From Clostridia bacterium (GTDB lineage: Bacteria > Bacillota > Clostridia > Christensenellales > CAG-1252), in assembly GCA_017615495.1 (NCBI GenBank), contig JAGAAA010000082.1, forward strand, positions 1-30,698: a DNA stretch of 30,698 bases, in the 5' to 3' direction. The notes beneath the pieces are model-generated. The model was not told the DNA's origin. It did not search any database and saw only the letters and a program-made list of their open reading frames with translations. The first letter of the stretch is position 1. Every line of letters begins with the position of its first letter. The position numbers and the translations under genes are program-made. Shown here piece after piece: positions 1 to 7,480 of this stretch.

Positions 1-1054
1 CAACGGAAACTTCACCCAACGGGGCGAACTTGCTTTGGTGGATAAGTACTCTCGCGCCAAACACGCGATGCTTGCCGGAGCGGATGCGGTGATCGAATTG
101 CCGCAGATGTACGGCGTGGCGTGCGCAGAGCGTTTTGCGGATGCGGCGGTAAAACTGGTTGCCGCCCTGCCCGCCGAAGAAAAGATCCTTGCCTTCGGCA
201 GCGAAGAAGGAGAGCTTGTTCCGCTTGAGAACGCGGCGAAGGTGCTTTCGGAAGAGCCGGAGGAACTTTCCTTGAATCTCAGGGAGCTGATGGACATGGG
301 CTTTTCTTACCCCGCGGCGCGCGCGCAAGCCTTTGCCGCTTATACCCAAGAAAAAGGCATTGCGGTCGCGGACCTCACCAAACCCAACAACATTTTGGCG
401 ATCGAATACCTTCGCGCCATAAAAAAACACGGCGGCGTCACCCCGCACACCGTCAAGCGGTCGGGGGATTACCACGGCGACAAAATCGACAGCGCGGAGC
501 CTTCCGCTTCCGCCCTGCGCGCGGCGCTTTGCTCCGAACGAAAGGAAGAAGCGCTTGCCGCTCTGCCCGCATTCGTTAAAGAAGACCTCAAAGACTATGA
601 AGGAAAGAATTATCTTTCGCCCCTGCTCCTTTACCGCCTGAGCGAAATGACCGCGGCGGAACTCAGAGACGTTGCGGACGTTTCGGAGGGCATCGAAAAC
701 CGCATTTTGCGTCTTGCCAAAGAATGCGCAGACGCGGAAGCCCTTGTCAAAGCGGTTTCCACCAAGCGCTACACCGAGTCGAGAGTGCGCCGCATTCTTG
801 CAAACGCCCTGCTTCGCGTGGATCAAGACACCTTTGAATGCGGCATAGACGCCGCGCCCTATTACAAAGTCCTCGCCGTCAAAAAGCAACGGACGGACAT
901 CCTCTCGCTGTTTTCTCGCGCCGGCACCCTTTTGACGGGGGAGCAGGAAGCCAAGGAAAGCGGCATTCCTTCCGCCGTCATCGACGCAAAAGCGCACGAC
1001 CTTTACCGCGTGGCTACCGCCGCCGAACTTGAGGACGGCATGATCCTTTTGTAA
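1..1054 (+). CDS. tmcAL: tRNA(Met) cytidine acetate ligase TmcAL (YlbM family), 5'-truncated by window edge
   Basis: The frame is open from base 2 and reads NGNFTQRGELALVDKYSRAK, matching the SGxFxQRGEPAxxxKxxRA segment of YlbM/TmcAL. This family makes N4-acetylcytidine at the wobble base of elongator tRNA-Met using acetate and ATP. About 350 residues are visible against roughly 400-415 for the family, so some 30 N-terminal residues, including the HxGH nucleotidyltransferase motif, lie off the left edge. The segments ADAVIELPQMYGVACAERFA and KPNNILAIEYLRAI, and a later KRSGDYHG, are typical of the family. The stop (1052-1054) abuts the convergent stop of ylbJ with no gap. In B. subtilis ylbM also lies close to ylbJ, coaD and rsmD, so synteny supports the call. 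Confidence 0.93.
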   Translation, partial: NGNFTQRGELALVDKYSRAKHAMLAGADAVIELPQMYGVACAERFADAAVKLVAALPAEEKILAFGSEEGELVPLENAAKVLSEEPEELSLNLRELMDMGFSYPAARAQAFAAYTQEKGIAVADLTKPNNILAIEYLRAIKKHGGVTPHTVKRSGDYHGDKIDSAEPSASALRAALCSERKEEALAALPAFVKEDLKDYEGKNYLSPLLLYRLSEMTAAELRDVADVSEGIENRILRLAKECADAEALVKAVSTKRYTESRVRRILANALLRVDQDTFECGIDAAPYYKVLAVKKQRTDILSLFSRAGTLLTGEQEAKESGIPSAVIDAKAHDLYRVATAAELEDGMILL

Positions 1055-1990
1055 TTACAGAACGAGCGCGCCGAGCAGCAGACAGATCAAAAACGAAACG
1101 ACCGCTTGCGTGGTTTTCATCAACAGGAATTTACCCGGTTTTAACCCCGTTTTTCCCAAAAACGCAACAGACTGCAACAGGACGGAAAGTCCGCCGAAGG
1201 AGACGGCAAAGGCGCAAAACGCCGCCGTCCATATTCTTTGCGTGCCCAAGGCGGCAAATTCCGCGCATCCCCGCGTGACCTCAAAGACGGAATACCAAAA
1301 GGCGCCGGGAAGTTTGCCCGAAAGCACGTCGCCGAGTCCGATGCGAGTCAGCACGTCGAAAAACACGTCGCCGAGGAGGTTTGCCACCGCTATAAACCCG
1401 CCCACCAAAGCCAAGGAAAGAACGCTTTCGTACATTGCTTCGGAAAGCAAATTCTCGCTTTTTGGAAAAGAAAGAAAGCGCGGGGCGCATTCTCTCTTTT
1501 TGCCGCGGTAAAAGAGCCCGTTGACAAGGGCTCCGAGGTAGTGCGCCGCAAGGATGACCGCCCCCGCCATGGCGTCCTTTAAGATCACCGCTCCCACGCT
1601 GCCCAAAACGAACATACTGCCGCTGGTGGAACAAAAGGATGCCGCGCGCTTTGCTTCCTCCCCCGAGATCAAGCCCTTTTCGTAAAGATCCGCCAGCACG
1701 CGCGCGCCGACGGGGTAGCCGCTGAGCAAACTCATAAAAAGCGGATAGGCAAGGACGTTATTTGTGCGGTACGCCTTGCCGACGGGCTTACCCGCCGTAC
1801 CCGCAAGAGCGCTTACCACCCCCGTCCCGGTAAGCACTTTGGTAAAAAAGAAATACGGGAGCATGGACGGCAACACCGAAGAAGAAAACAGCACGACCCC
1901 CTTTTGCACAGAATCAAAGTACCTTGCGGGCGATATAAACATCGCCAATAAGATGAGCGCGACGAAAACGGGCGGTAAAAACTTTTGCAT
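1055..1990 (-). CDS. ylbJ: YlbJ-like sporulation integral membrane protein
   Basis: The 311-residue protein is strongly hydrophobic with about eight predicted membrane segments. It contains the SVLPSMLPYFFFTKVL and LFMSLLSGYPVGARVLADLY motifs of the YlbJ / nucleoside-recognition (Gate) family. B. subtilis YlbJ is a sporulation-stage membrane protein of about 400 residues, so this copy is short; its molecular function is unknown. It sits beside coaD and tmcAL as in Bacillus. The ATG at 1990-1988 has no Shine-Dalgarno: the bases just before it are T-rich and follow a terminator hairpin. A TATAGT five bases before the ATG could be a -10 for a leaderless message, but no acceptable -35 is visible. 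The identity is an inference from motifs plus synteny. Confidence 0.8.
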   Translation of the reverse strand: MQKFLPPVFVALILLAMFISPARYFDSVQKGVVLFSSSVLPSMLPYFFFTKVLTGTGVVSALAGTAGKPVGKAYRTNNVLAYPLFMSLLSGYPVGARVLADLYEKGLISGEEAKRAASFCSTSGSMFVLGSVGAVILKDAMAGAVILAAHYLGALVNGLFYRGKKRECAPRFLSFPKSENLLSEAMYESVLSLALVGGFIAVANLLGDVFFDVLTRIGLGDVLSGKLPGAFWYSVFEVTRGCAEFAALGTQRIWTAAFCAFAVSFGGLSVLLQSVAFLGKTGLKPGKFLLMKTTQAVVSFLICLLLGALVL

Positions 1991-2005
1991 AAAAAACTAT
2001 ATGCA

Positions 2006-2033
2006 TAAAAAATCGAGGTATGAGCACCTCGAT
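2006..2033 (-). terminator. Intrinsic terminator after the coiled-coil gene
   Basis: On the minus strand an 8-bp perfect stem (ATCGAGGT / ACCTCGAT, loop GCTCAT, 2012-2033) is followed by a run of six T (2011-2006). It ends the rsmD/coaD/coiled-coil transcript and lies only 16 bases before the ylbJ start codon. Confidence 0.88.
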
Positions 2034-2070
2034 CAAAAACTTTTGTTTTTAACGGATAATTCGAAAAAAA

Positions 2071-2532
2071 TCAGTTTGCGCCACCACCGCCGGAGCGCTT
2101 CCAAAGTTCCTCACGCAAGCTTTCGATGGTCATCATGGTTTCGTTCATCTTGACGGCAATGTCGTAAAGCTCCTTATCCAAGTTTTGATGGACGGAGATA
2201 CGCAAATTCTCGCAATAATCCTGCGTGGTGTTTTCGATCTCGGACGCCTGCTTTTTGGCAATGGCAAGCACCTCGGAATCGTGCACCAACTTATCGCGCG
2301 TCTCGTTGGCGTTGGCAAGGATGGCTTCCGCCCTGCGATTGGCTTCGGAAATGATGGCGTCCCCCTGACGAAGAAGGGCTTGCGCTTCGTAGAAACACTG
2401 CGGAATGGCTTCGCGCAAACGCGACAGGATGGAAGTCACTTTTACTTCCTCCACGTAGCACTTTCCGAAAATATTCTTTTTGCCCAAAACTTCCTTCTCA
2501 AGTTCGTCAATAAGCTCGGTTACGTCGGTCAT
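2071..2532 (-). CDS. Conserved coiled-coil protein downstream of coaD (ATP-synthase-b-like helix)
   Basis: The 153-residue protein has no signal peptide and no membrane segment. Residues about 40-140 form an almost continuous charged, Ala-rich helix (e.g. ISEANRRAEAILANANETRD), resembling ATP synthase subunit b/E-type stalks or DivIVA-like coiled coils. The tail is RSGGGGAN. A gene of this type commonly follows coaD in Clostridia and is often labelled an ATPase-like protein, but I know of no proven function. Its start overlaps the coaD stop by four bases (ATGA) and has a strong GGAGGAGAGG ribosome site, so it is translationally coupled to coaD. It is not part of the ATP synthase operon, which has its own b subunit at 11753-12259. 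Confidence 0.7.
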   Translation of the reverse strand: MTDVTELIDELEKEVLGKKNIFGKCYVEEVKVTSILSRLREAIPQCFYEAQALLRQGDAIISEANRRAEAILANANETRDKLVHDSEVLAIAKKQASEIENTTQDYCENLRISVHQNLDKELYDIAVKMNETMMTIESLREELWKRSGGGGAN

Positions 2533-2999
2533 GACCTCTCCTCCAAATACTGAGATGCAAGGGCGTAAACCCCTTCGTCGATAAAGGAATGATCGGCGCC
2601 GCTCATCAAGCCTTCGCGCGCTTTGGTGGCGCTGACGTTGCGCAAGCGGACGTCGGAAAGGAAGAACACCGTTTCCACCCCGTGGGCACGGTTGAAATCA
2701 GCCATTTCGAGCTCGTAATCGAGGTCGGATTGGTCGCGGATGCCCCTGACGAGGAAGGTAGCGCCGATGGCTTTGGCGGCGTCCACCGCTAAGCCGTCGA
2801 AGGAAAACACGTTGACCCTGTCGCCAAAGATGGCTTGGATCATGCAAACGCGCTGCTCCGTCGTAAAAAGAGGATACCGGTCGGGATTGATCAAAATCGC
2901 AACCGAAACTTCGTCAAAAGCACGAAGGGCTTTTTCAATGATATCCTGATGTCCGCGGGTGATCGGATCAAAACTACCCGTAACCAAACACTTGCTCAT
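2529..2999 (-). CDS. coaD: Phosphopantetheine adenylyltransferase (PPAT)
   Basis: CoaD transfers AMP from ATP to 4'-phosphopantetheine, the penultimate step of coenzyme A synthesis, in the cytoplasm. The 156-residue product has the expected length and begins MSKCLVTGSFDPITRGH: the GSFDPxTxGH nucleotidyltransferase signature is at residues 8-17 (His17). The FLVRGIRDQSDLDYELEMA segment is the PPAT core. The C-terminal ISSTxVRE motif is altered to RNVSATKARE. The ATG at 2999 is fixed by homology; a longer in-frame start (3068) would add 23 non-conserved residues. There is no Shine-Dalgarno, and a consensus promoter ends six bases upstream, so the message is probably leaderless. Its neighbours rsmD and ylbJ match Bacillus order. 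Confidence 0.95.
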   Translation of the reverse strand: MSKCLVTGSFDPITRGHQDIIEKALRAFDEVSVAILINPDRYPLFTTEQRVCMIQAIFGDRVNVFSFDGLAVDAAKAIGATFLVRGIRDQSDLDYELEMADFNRAHGVETVFFLSDVRLRNVSATKAREGLMSGADHSFIDEGVYALASQYLEERS

Positions 3000-3005
3000 A
3001 CTTGA

Positions 3006-3035
3006 ATAATACAAAAAAAAGCGGGCGTTTGTCAA
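3006..3035 (-). promoter_or_regulatory. Sigma-A promoter for coaD, predicted TSS at the ATG
   Basis: On the minus strand TTGACA (3035-3030), an 18-base spacer and TATTAT (3011-3006) are followed by TCAAGT and then the coaD ATG at 2999. A start site seven bases past the -10 is the A of the ATG. The -35 lies in the loop of a terminator hairpin. Confidence 0.78.
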
Positions 3036-3045
3036 GATTCGCCCG
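3013..3045 (-). terminator. Terminator hairpin after rsmD, overlapping the coaD promoter
   Basis: On the minus strand CGGGCG (3045-3040), a 12-base loop and CGCCCG (3027-3022) are followed by C and eight T (3020-3013). It lies 30 bases past the rsmD stop. The loop holds TTGACA of the coaD promoter, and the 3' arm plus T-tract form that promoter's spacer. Confidence 0.75.
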
Positions 3046-3074
3046 AGAATTGTATGAAAAACTATCATTTCCGT

Positions 3075-3614
3075 TTATCGCGAGAGCAATTCGATGGTGA
3101 CGCTGCCGTACTTACGCGAATCGAATACGGCGAGCTCGCCTTCATACGCAAAGGGTATCTCGGTGGCGTGTTCAAACACGACGACGCCGCCCTCTTTCAA
3201 AACGTCGTTTTCGACGATCTTGTCCAAAACGTCCTTCTCAAGCCCCGCTTTGTAAGGCGGATCGAGATAAATAACGTCGAATTTTTGCCCCGAAAGGCGC
3301 TTTAACGCCACGTCGTAGGTGATCTCCCAAAGTTGCGCCTCGTTGCAGAGCCCCACTTTGCGAAAGTTCTTTTTGATCAGCTCCGCACTATCTCTCGAAG
3401 CGTCCACCGTGACCGCCTTTTCCGCCCCGCGGGACAACGCTTCGATGGTCATTGCGCCGCTGCCGCCGAAGAGGTCCAAAAACGCCGCGCCCGCAAGCCT
3501 GCCTTGCAACAGGTTGAAGACGTTTTCCTTGATCCTATCCGTCGTGGGACGAATGGCTTGATCCTTGGGCGAAAACAACACCCGCCCTTTGTACTTCCCT
3601 GCGATGACTCTCAT
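3075..3614 (-). CDS. rsmD: 16S rRNA (guanine966-N2)-methyltransferase RsmD
   Basis: RsmD uses S-adenosylmethionine to methylate N2 of G966 in the 30S subunit. The protein starts MRVIAGKYKGR, the family's characteristic N-terminus, and carries RPTTDRIKENVFN (residues 22-34), the SAM-binding loop DLFGGSGAM (47-55) and the catalytic DPPY (118-121). At 179 residues it is the normal length. The start has a good AAGGAG site eight bases upstream and overlaps the end of the cyclo-ligase gene by four bases. Gene order rsmD-coaD is conserved across Bacillota. I see nothing abnormal in it. Confidence 0.95.
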   Translation of the reverse strand: MRVIAGKYKGRVLFSPKDQAIRPTTDRIKENVFNLLQGRLAGAAFLDLFGGSGAMTIEALSRGAEKAVTVDASRDSAELIKKNFRKVGLCNEAQLWEITYDVALKRLSGQKFDVIYLDPPYKAGLEKDVLDKIVENDVLKEGGVVVFEHATEIPFAYEGELAVFDSRKYGSVTIELLSR

Positions 3615-4156
3615 CCGATGCGCTCCTTATCGGTGATGACCACCTGCGGCGAAAGATCAAATTCTTCCGTCGGGACGAGGTCGCACTCTTGCTCGGAAAA
3701 AGCCAGCGCTACGCTGACGCCGTCGTACCCTTTTAAAAAGCGGTCGTAGTAGCCTTTGCCACGCCCCAAACGACGCTTGTCCTTATCAAAAGCGATCAAC
3801 GGGATCACCGCAAGATCGGGCACGCGGTCGGTGGCTTCGCCAAGCGGCTCCTCCACGCAATAAGTGGGATTGAGGTCCATCGGGTCGCCTTCCTCGTACG
3901 GGATAAGGAACATGTCGTCCCCTGCCGTCCGTGGCAAAAAGATCTCCTTGCCGTCCAACAGAGCGCGACGGATCAACGCGCGGGTATCCGCCTCCTCTTC
4001 CGTGGAAAAGTAAACGAAGATGGAGCGCGCCGACTTATACTCCGGCGAAGACAAAAACTTTGCCGTGATCGCGGCGTTTTTGATCACTCTTTCCTCGTCG
4101 GTCATCGCCGCGAGGCGTGCTCTTACGGTTTTGCGAATTGCCTTTTTCTCAAACAT
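3611..4156 (-). CDS. yqgN: 5-formyltetrahydrofolate cyclo-ligase (MTHFS)
   Basis: This enzyme makes 5,10-methenyltetrahydrofolate from 5-formyltetrahydrofolate and ATP, recycling an inhibitory folate. The 181-residue protein has the basic N-terminus KKAIRKTVRARL, the folate-binding VYFSTEEEADT region and the signature RRLGRGKGYYDRFL near residues 128-141, which contributes to ATP binding. Length is typical. Its ATG overlaps the end of alr by eight bases and its stop overlaps rsmD, so alr, this gene and rsmD form one tightly packed unit. An AAAGGA site lies just upstream of the start. Confidence 0.94.
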   Translation of the reverse strand: MFEKKAIRKTVRARLAAMTDEERVIKNAAITAKFLSSPEYKSARSIFVYFSTEEEADTRALIRRALLDGKEIFLPRTAGDDMFLIPYEEGDPMDLNPTYCVEEPLGEATDRVPDLAVIPLIAFDKDKRRLGRGKGYYDRFLKGYDGVSVALAFSEQECDLVPTEEFDLSPQVVITDKERIG

Positions 4157-5177
4157 AGATCCTTTCCGCCCTCGGTACGTCGTACCCGAGAAGTACTTCG
4201 TAAGGGATGGTGCCGCGCCGTTTTGCCACGTAGGCGGCGTTTATCCCTTTCGAGAGTATTATAACACGGGCACCTACCTTCAAGTCAACGCGATCGGAGA
4301 TCATTTCAAAACTATCCATCGAAACGGCGGCGACGCTAAGCCGCTGCCCCGCCGCGATCACCTTCCTGCCCACGTCTGCGCGGGAGACGCCGTCGCCGTA
4401 TCCGCCGAGGACGGTATAGGCTTTTAGCCTTTGGGGCGCACGGTAGATCCCCGAATAACCGAGGGTATCCCCCCTTTCCACAATCTTTGTCTTAATGACC
4501 TCGCTCGTCACCTTCATTGCCGGTTCAAGCGGGATTCCCGCGGTGGCTTTCCCCGAAGAATAACCGTACGCGGCAAGCCCCACGCGAAGGTAATCGAATT
4601 CCTTTGAAAACAACGCGCCGCTCCCCGTAACGGAAGTTAAAAGGCGCGCGTCATCCGCAAGCGCGGCTTTGACCGCTTTTACCCCGCGAAGAAAGGCGGC
4701 GTTTTGGTTTCGGACGGTCTTTTCCGAGCCGTCCTTATAATGTGTTGCGACGCCTTCCACCTTTACCCCGCCGAGGGTAAGAAGGCGCACCGCTTCAAAA
4801 CACTCTTTTCCCCCGGTAAAGCCCAATCTGTTCATGCCGCTGTTGATCTTGATATGACAACGTTTTAAACCGATCGCCACCGCTCTTTTGGCAATTTCCA
4901 TATCCCCCACGAGGGGGATCATATCGTACCGCCGGCAAAGAGGTAACTTATAAAAAGAAGGAGCGGTAACGAGGACTTGCTTGGCGTTTTCCCGCAAAGG
5001 GACGCCTTCTTCCTCCGTTGCCACTCCGTAAAAGTCTGCGTCAACCGCCCGAACCACCCGCGCCGCGCCGTGCCCGTAGGCATCCGCTTTGCACATCAGG
5101 ATCAAGGGTTTGTTCGCCGCCATTCTTACGCGACCGAAATTTCGTTTGATCGCGCCGAGATCAATCTCCACTTTCAT
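4149..5177 (-). CDS. alr: Alanine racemase
   Basis: Alr is a PLP enzyme that interconverts L- and D-alanine for peptidoglycan. The protein starts MKVEIDLGAIKRNFGRVR, and the PLP lysine is K30 in CKADAYGHG. The motif INSGMNRLGF follows near residue 114, and the C-terminal beta domain has the catalytic-Tyr region LGYSGIYRAPQ and GGYGDGVSR. At 342 residues it is slightly shorter than the usual 370-390. There is no clear Shine-Dalgarno; instead a 6-bp hairpin (5179-5193) ends one base before the ATG. It lies 27 bases after the hydratase gene on the same strand, so co-transcription with it is likely. Confidence 0.94.
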   Translation of the reverse strand: MKVEIDLGAIKRNFGRVRMAANKPLILMCKADAYGHGAARVVRAVDADFYGVATEEEGVPLRENAKQVLVTAPSFYKLPLCRRYDMIPLVGDMEIAKRAVAIGLKRCHIKINSGMNRLGFTGGKECFEAVRLLTLGGVKVEGVATHYKDGSEKTVRNQNAAFLRGVKAVKAALADDARLLTSVTGSGALFSKEFDYLRVGLAAYGYSSGKATAGIPLEPAMKVTSEVIKTKIVERGDTLGYSGIYRAPQRLKAYTVLGGYGDGVSRADVGRKVIAAGQRLSVAAVSMDSFEMISDRVDLKVGARVIILSKGINAAYVAKRRGTIPYEVLLGYDVPRAERIYV

Positions 5178-5178
5178 A

Positions 5179-5193
5179 CCGCATTGTATGCGG
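5179..5193 (-). promoter_or_regulatory. Small hairpin at the alr start codon
   Basis: On the minus strand CCGCAT-ACA-ATGCGG forms a perfect 6-bp stem with a 3-base loop, one base before the alr ATG, where a ribosome-binding site would be expected. It might limit alr initiation or couple it to upstream translation. It also contains TACAAT, a possible -10 five bases before the ATG, but with no good -35. Confidence 0.45.
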
Positions 5194-5204
5194 CGAAAGC
5201 AAGA

Positions 5205-7448
5205 TTATTTCTTGTTGGCGTAATAATTGATCAAGCAACCGTCTTTGATGATGGTCTTTTCGTCGTCGGTGAGCTTATCCACAAACGCCGTTTCTTTGAT
5301 GACCTTCTCCCCTCTTACGATATAAAGGGTAAACGGCTTATCCGCAAGAAGGTTTTCGCGCACGTCGGGGACGATGACGATGTCGCCTACCTCAAAGTTT
5401 GCTTGCGTGAGATACGGGATCATACCCCAGTTGATCAAGTTGCTTCTGTACCTCTTGGTAGCGTATTCCACCGCGAAGTTGGCGCCTGCGCCAAGCACTC
5501 TTTGACAACTTGCCGCCTGCTCGCGCGCGCTGCCGTCGCCCGGCTTTACGGCGTAGATGGCGGAAGTGATCAAGCTGCCGCCCTTCAAAGTCAAGCCGCT
5601 GCGTTCCACCGCCAAAGCGATCTCCTCCGAAAGGACGCCGCTTGCCGCGTAATCATCCGCTTCCTTTTTGACCACTTTGCACCTGCTCACGTACTCGGGC
5701 ACCTTTCTGGAAAGAGCAAACTCAGCCAAACGAAGCGGATTGCTTCTGTAAGAAGAAGTTTCGCCCGAGGGGATAAGTTCGTCCGTGGTGGTGACGGGGT
5801 CGTGGATCACTGCGGTGATGCGGTAAATGGCGTTTTCCGCAAGCGCGGGGATCTTGGGCCAATCCGCAATATTGGGGCCGTAACGGAGGGGAGCGGAAAC
5901 GTCCGCCTTGCCGTAGCCGTTGTATACCCTGCTCTTATAAGAGCTGTCGTCGTGCTTGTACTCGGGGACGGTGGCGTCGTAATCGAGGTCCAACGCGGAA
6001 GTCAATTTGCCGCCGTTTGCCGCCGTGGCGGAGATGGAACGCGCGTCCATCAAAGCAACTGCGGAGATCTGTCCTTCGAGGGGCTTGGAGCCTTCGCGGC
6101 TTTCAAAGTTCCTGGTCGTGTGGCGGATGCTCAAGCAATCGTTTGCCGGAACGTCGCCCGCGCCGAAGCAAGGACCGCAGAAGCAGGAGCGCACCGAAAC
6201 GCCCGCCTGCATCAAGGTTGCGATGGAGCCGTTTTTAACGAGCTCGGTAAAGACGGGTTGACTACCGGGGTAAACGCTCATTTGGAATTCCCCATTGCCG
6301 GTGCTCTTGCCCTTCAAAATAGCCGCGCTTTCGCAAACGTTGTCAAAGGTGCCGCCCGCACAACCGGCGACGACCGCCTGTTCGACGTATACGCCGCCCT
6401 TGCGGATCTTTTTGGTGAGGTCGATCTTGACTTTGCCGCCCAAAAGCTCGTTCATATTCTTGCTTGCTTCGGACAAGATGTCGCCCGGGTTGGCGATCAA
6501 GTCCGCAAGCTTATACGCGTTGGAGGGATGGAAGGGCAGCGCGATCATCGGCTCGATCTCGGAAAGGTCGATCTCAATGACTTCGTCGTAGTATGCGAGG
6601 GGCTTGGGCTCAAGCTTCTTGTAATCCGCCGCCCTACCGCGCACCGCCAAATACTCTTTGACCTTGTAATCGGTTTGCCAAATGGAAGAAAGACAGGCTG
6701 TCTCGGTGGTCATGACGTCGATGCCGTTGCGGTACTCGACTGAAAGATTACCTACCCCTTCGCCGAGAAATTCAAGAACTTTGTTCTTGACGATGCCTTT
6801 TTTAAACACTTCGCCGATGAGCGCGATGGCAACGTCGTGCGGGCCAACGCCTCTGCGGGGCGCCCCCTTCAAAACGATCGCCACCACTTGCGGGTACTTG
6901 ACGTCGTAGGTCATGCCGAGAAGTTGCTTAACGAGTTCCGGTCCGCCCTCGCCCATCGCCATCGTGCCGAGAGCGCCGTAGCGGGTGTGGCTGTCGCTGC
7001 CGAGGATCATCGCGCCGCACTTTGCAAAGCATTCGCGCATATAGGTGTGGATAACCGCCTGATGCGCGGGGACGAAGATGCCGCCGTACTTCTTAGCCGC
7101 CGAAAGCCCGAAGAGGTGGTCGTCCTCGTTGATGGTGCCGCCGACCGCGCAAAGGGAATTGTGGCAGTTGGTCAACACATACGGAAGCGGGAACTTTTGA
7201 AGCCCGCTTGCCTTCGCCGTTTGGATGATACCGACGTAGGTGATGTCGTGTGATGCGAGCGCATCGAATTTTACGGAGATCTGCTTATCCTTTTCCGCCC
7301 CTTTTACGCTGTGCGCGCTGAGGATGGAATAAGCGATCGTCCCTTGATATGCTTCGTCAAGATCTTTTTGCGAGTAGCCTGCCGCAGACAATTCTTCCGA
7401 ATCCGCGATCTTTCCGTTGAGTATGTAGGAAGCACCGTATTGTTTCAC
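5205..7448 (-). CDS. Aconitase-superfamily hydratase (YbhJ-like)
   Basis: The 747-residue [4Fe-4S] hydro-lyase has the aconitase layout. Visible motifs are GSDSHT (residues 150-155), a first cluster Cys at 363 (VVAGCAGGTFDN), the CGPC pair at 424/427 within SCFCGPCFGAGD, RNFESREG near 447, and a swivelling C-terminal domain containing YRSNLINWG. This arrangement matches the YbhJ/hydratase branch more than AcnA, AcnB or LeuC/LeuD; the true substrate of that branch is not established. A citrate/isocitrate role is possible but unproven. The start is a GTG with AAGGAG eight bases upstream. It follows atpC by 32 bases, with a short inverted repeat between them, so it may be the last part of the ATP synthase transcript. 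Confidence 0.85.
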   Translation of the reverse strand: MKQYGASYILNGKIADSEELSAAGYSQKDLDEAYQGTIAYSILSAHSVKGAEKDKQISVKFDALASHDITYVGIIQTAKASGLQKFPLPYVLTNCHNSLCAVGGTINEDDHLFGLSAAKKYGGIFVPAHQAVIHTYMRECFAKCGAMILGSDSHTRYGALGTMAMGEGGPELVKQLLGMTYDVKYPQVVAIVLKGAPRRGVGPHDVAIALIGEVFKKGIVKNKVLEFLGEGVGNLSVEYRNGIDVMTTETACLSSIWQTDYKVKEYLAVRGRAADYKKLEPKPLAYYDEVIEIDLSEIEPMIALPFHPSNAYKLADLIANPGDILSEASKNMNELLGGKVKIDLTKKIRKGGVYVEQAVVAGCAGGTFDNVCESAAILKGKSTGNGEFQMSVYPGSQPVFTELVKNGSIATLMQAGVSVRSCFCGPCFGAGDVPANDCLSIRHTTRNFESREGSKPLEGQISAVALMDARSISATAANGGKLTSALDLDYDATVPEYKHDDSSYKSRVYNGYGKADVSAPLRYGPNIADWPKIPALAENAIYRITAVIHDPVTTTDELIPSGETSSYRSNPLRLAEFALSRKVPEYVSRCKVVKKEADDYAASGVLSEEIALAVERSGLTLKGGSLITSAIYAVKPGDGSAREQAASCQRVLGAGANFAVEYATKRYRSNLINWGMIPYLTQANFEVGDIVIVPDVRENLLADKPFTLYIVRGEKVIKETAFVDKLTDDEKTIIKDGCLINYYANKK

Positions 7449-7463
7449 TTTATTTCTCCTTTT

Positions 7464-7479
7464 CGAGGGAAATCCCTCG
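7464..7479 (-). repeat. Short inverted repeat between atpC and the hydratase gene
   Basis: CGAGGGA and TCCCTCG are separated by two bases. There is no T-tract after it on the minus strand, so it is more likely an intercistronic mRNA hairpin (processing or stability) than a terminator. Confidence 0.5.
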
Positions 7480-7480
7480 T

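Noticed and set aside
2529..3068. Longer coaD start at 3068
   Set aside because: It would add 23 hydrophobic non-conserved residues translated through the terminator/promoter; the family N-terminus begins at the ATG at 2999.
4977..6743. 588-codon open frame on the plus strand opposite the hydratase and alr
   Set aside because: It is antisense to two well-recognised genes, has Arg/His/Val-rich composition, no ribosome site and no family motif; long antisense frames arise from the codon bias of this genome.
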